Below are positions 33,838 through 33,880 of a DNA stretch of 33,880 nt, in pieces. A model generated the notes under the pieces. The model did no database searches. It saw only the letters and a program-made list of their open reading frames with translations, and had not been told where the DNA came from. The DNA is from Candidatus Pacebacteria bacterium CG10_big_fil_rev_8_21_14_0_10_44_54 (lineage in GTDB: Bacteria; Patescibacteriota; Microgenomatia; UBA1400; PJMF01). The translations under genes were made by a program, and so were the position numbers. The DNA is taken from positions 45,265 through 79,144 of the forward strand of contig PFDI01000022.1 in assembly GCA_002772695.1 (NCBI GenBank), written 5' to 3'. Numbering within the stretch: position 1 is the stretch's first letter; each line of letters begins with the position of its first letter.

Positions 33838-33880
33838 GATCCATTCCTTTCAGTTGAAATAGATGTCGGCTGGCGTAGCG

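Noticed and set aside
1-33880. tRNA, rRNA, tmRNA, CRISPR array, insertion sequence or prophage
   Set aside because: Gene-free gaps are about 125 bp or shorter, and I saw no cloverleaf, repeat-spacer pattern, transposase or integrase.

Overview
The window looks like a chromosomal segment of a small-genome bacterium of the Candidate Phyla Radiation (Patescibacteria), possibly a Microgenomates-like lineage. This rests on gene content: DUF5667- and DUF5657-like small membrane proteins, an FN3-domain surface protein next to PilN/PilO, tandem class A PBPs, a monomeric B12-dependent ribonucleotide reductase, and many compact, overlapping genes. No 16S gene is present, so the lineage is inference. 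TGA works as a stop (ATGA junctions at PBP1A/GH18 and pilN/pilO), so this is code 11, not the TGA=Gly code of some CPR groups.

Layout. (1) 1-3591, minus: a very large ORF that runs off the left edge and is missing from the supplied ORF track; I checked all 1,197 codons by hand and found no stop. It has no recognised full-length family but carries a C/H/D triad like a transglutaminase-type cysteine protease. (2) 3631-6299, minus: rtpR preceded by nrdR, joined by a TAATG overlap and headed by two NrdR boxes. (3) 6442-8897, minus: DUF5667-like protein, degenerate CPBP protease, a CMP-kinase-like P-loop protein and a HEPN/RnlA-like protein. (4) 8934-15008, plus: PBP1A, a GH18-like protein and a second PBP1A. 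(5) 15005-21748, minus: small coiled-coil membrane protein, cmk, a LiaI-like small protein, smpB, a PP2C-like/propeller membrane protein, a DUF5657-like protein, a PH-domain protein, lepA and rpsT. (6) 21832-27460, plus: murJ, pilN, pilO, a small membrane protein, an FN3/Ig-like surface protein and a sugar-phosphate transferase. (7) 27399-33173, minus: five overlapping genes for surface polysaccharide (two Wzy/WaaL-like proteins, WecG/TagA, GT2, one unknown). (8) 33199-33837, plus: an AT-rich, short GT-C-like gene.

Functionally the window combines dNTP supply (NrdR/RtpR, Cmk), cell-wall building (two PBP1A, MurJ, GH18), translation (bS20, LepA, SmpB), part of a type IV pilus, and surface glycan assembly starting from a PglC/WcaJ-type transferase.

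A recurrent regulatory pattern is a -10 box (TATAAT, TACAAT, TACTAT or TATACT) 6-9 nt before the start codon and no Shine-Dalgarno. This predicts leaderless mRNAs for murJ, the second PBP1A, the sugar transferase, the PH protein, the PP2C-like protein, smpB and the first glycan-operon gene. It also moves several starts downstream of those in the ORF track. rpsT, lepA, nrdR and the LiaI-like gene keep clear Shine-Dalgarno sequences. I found no tRNA, rRNA, CRISPR array or insertion sequence. No gene-free stretch exceeds 300 bases.
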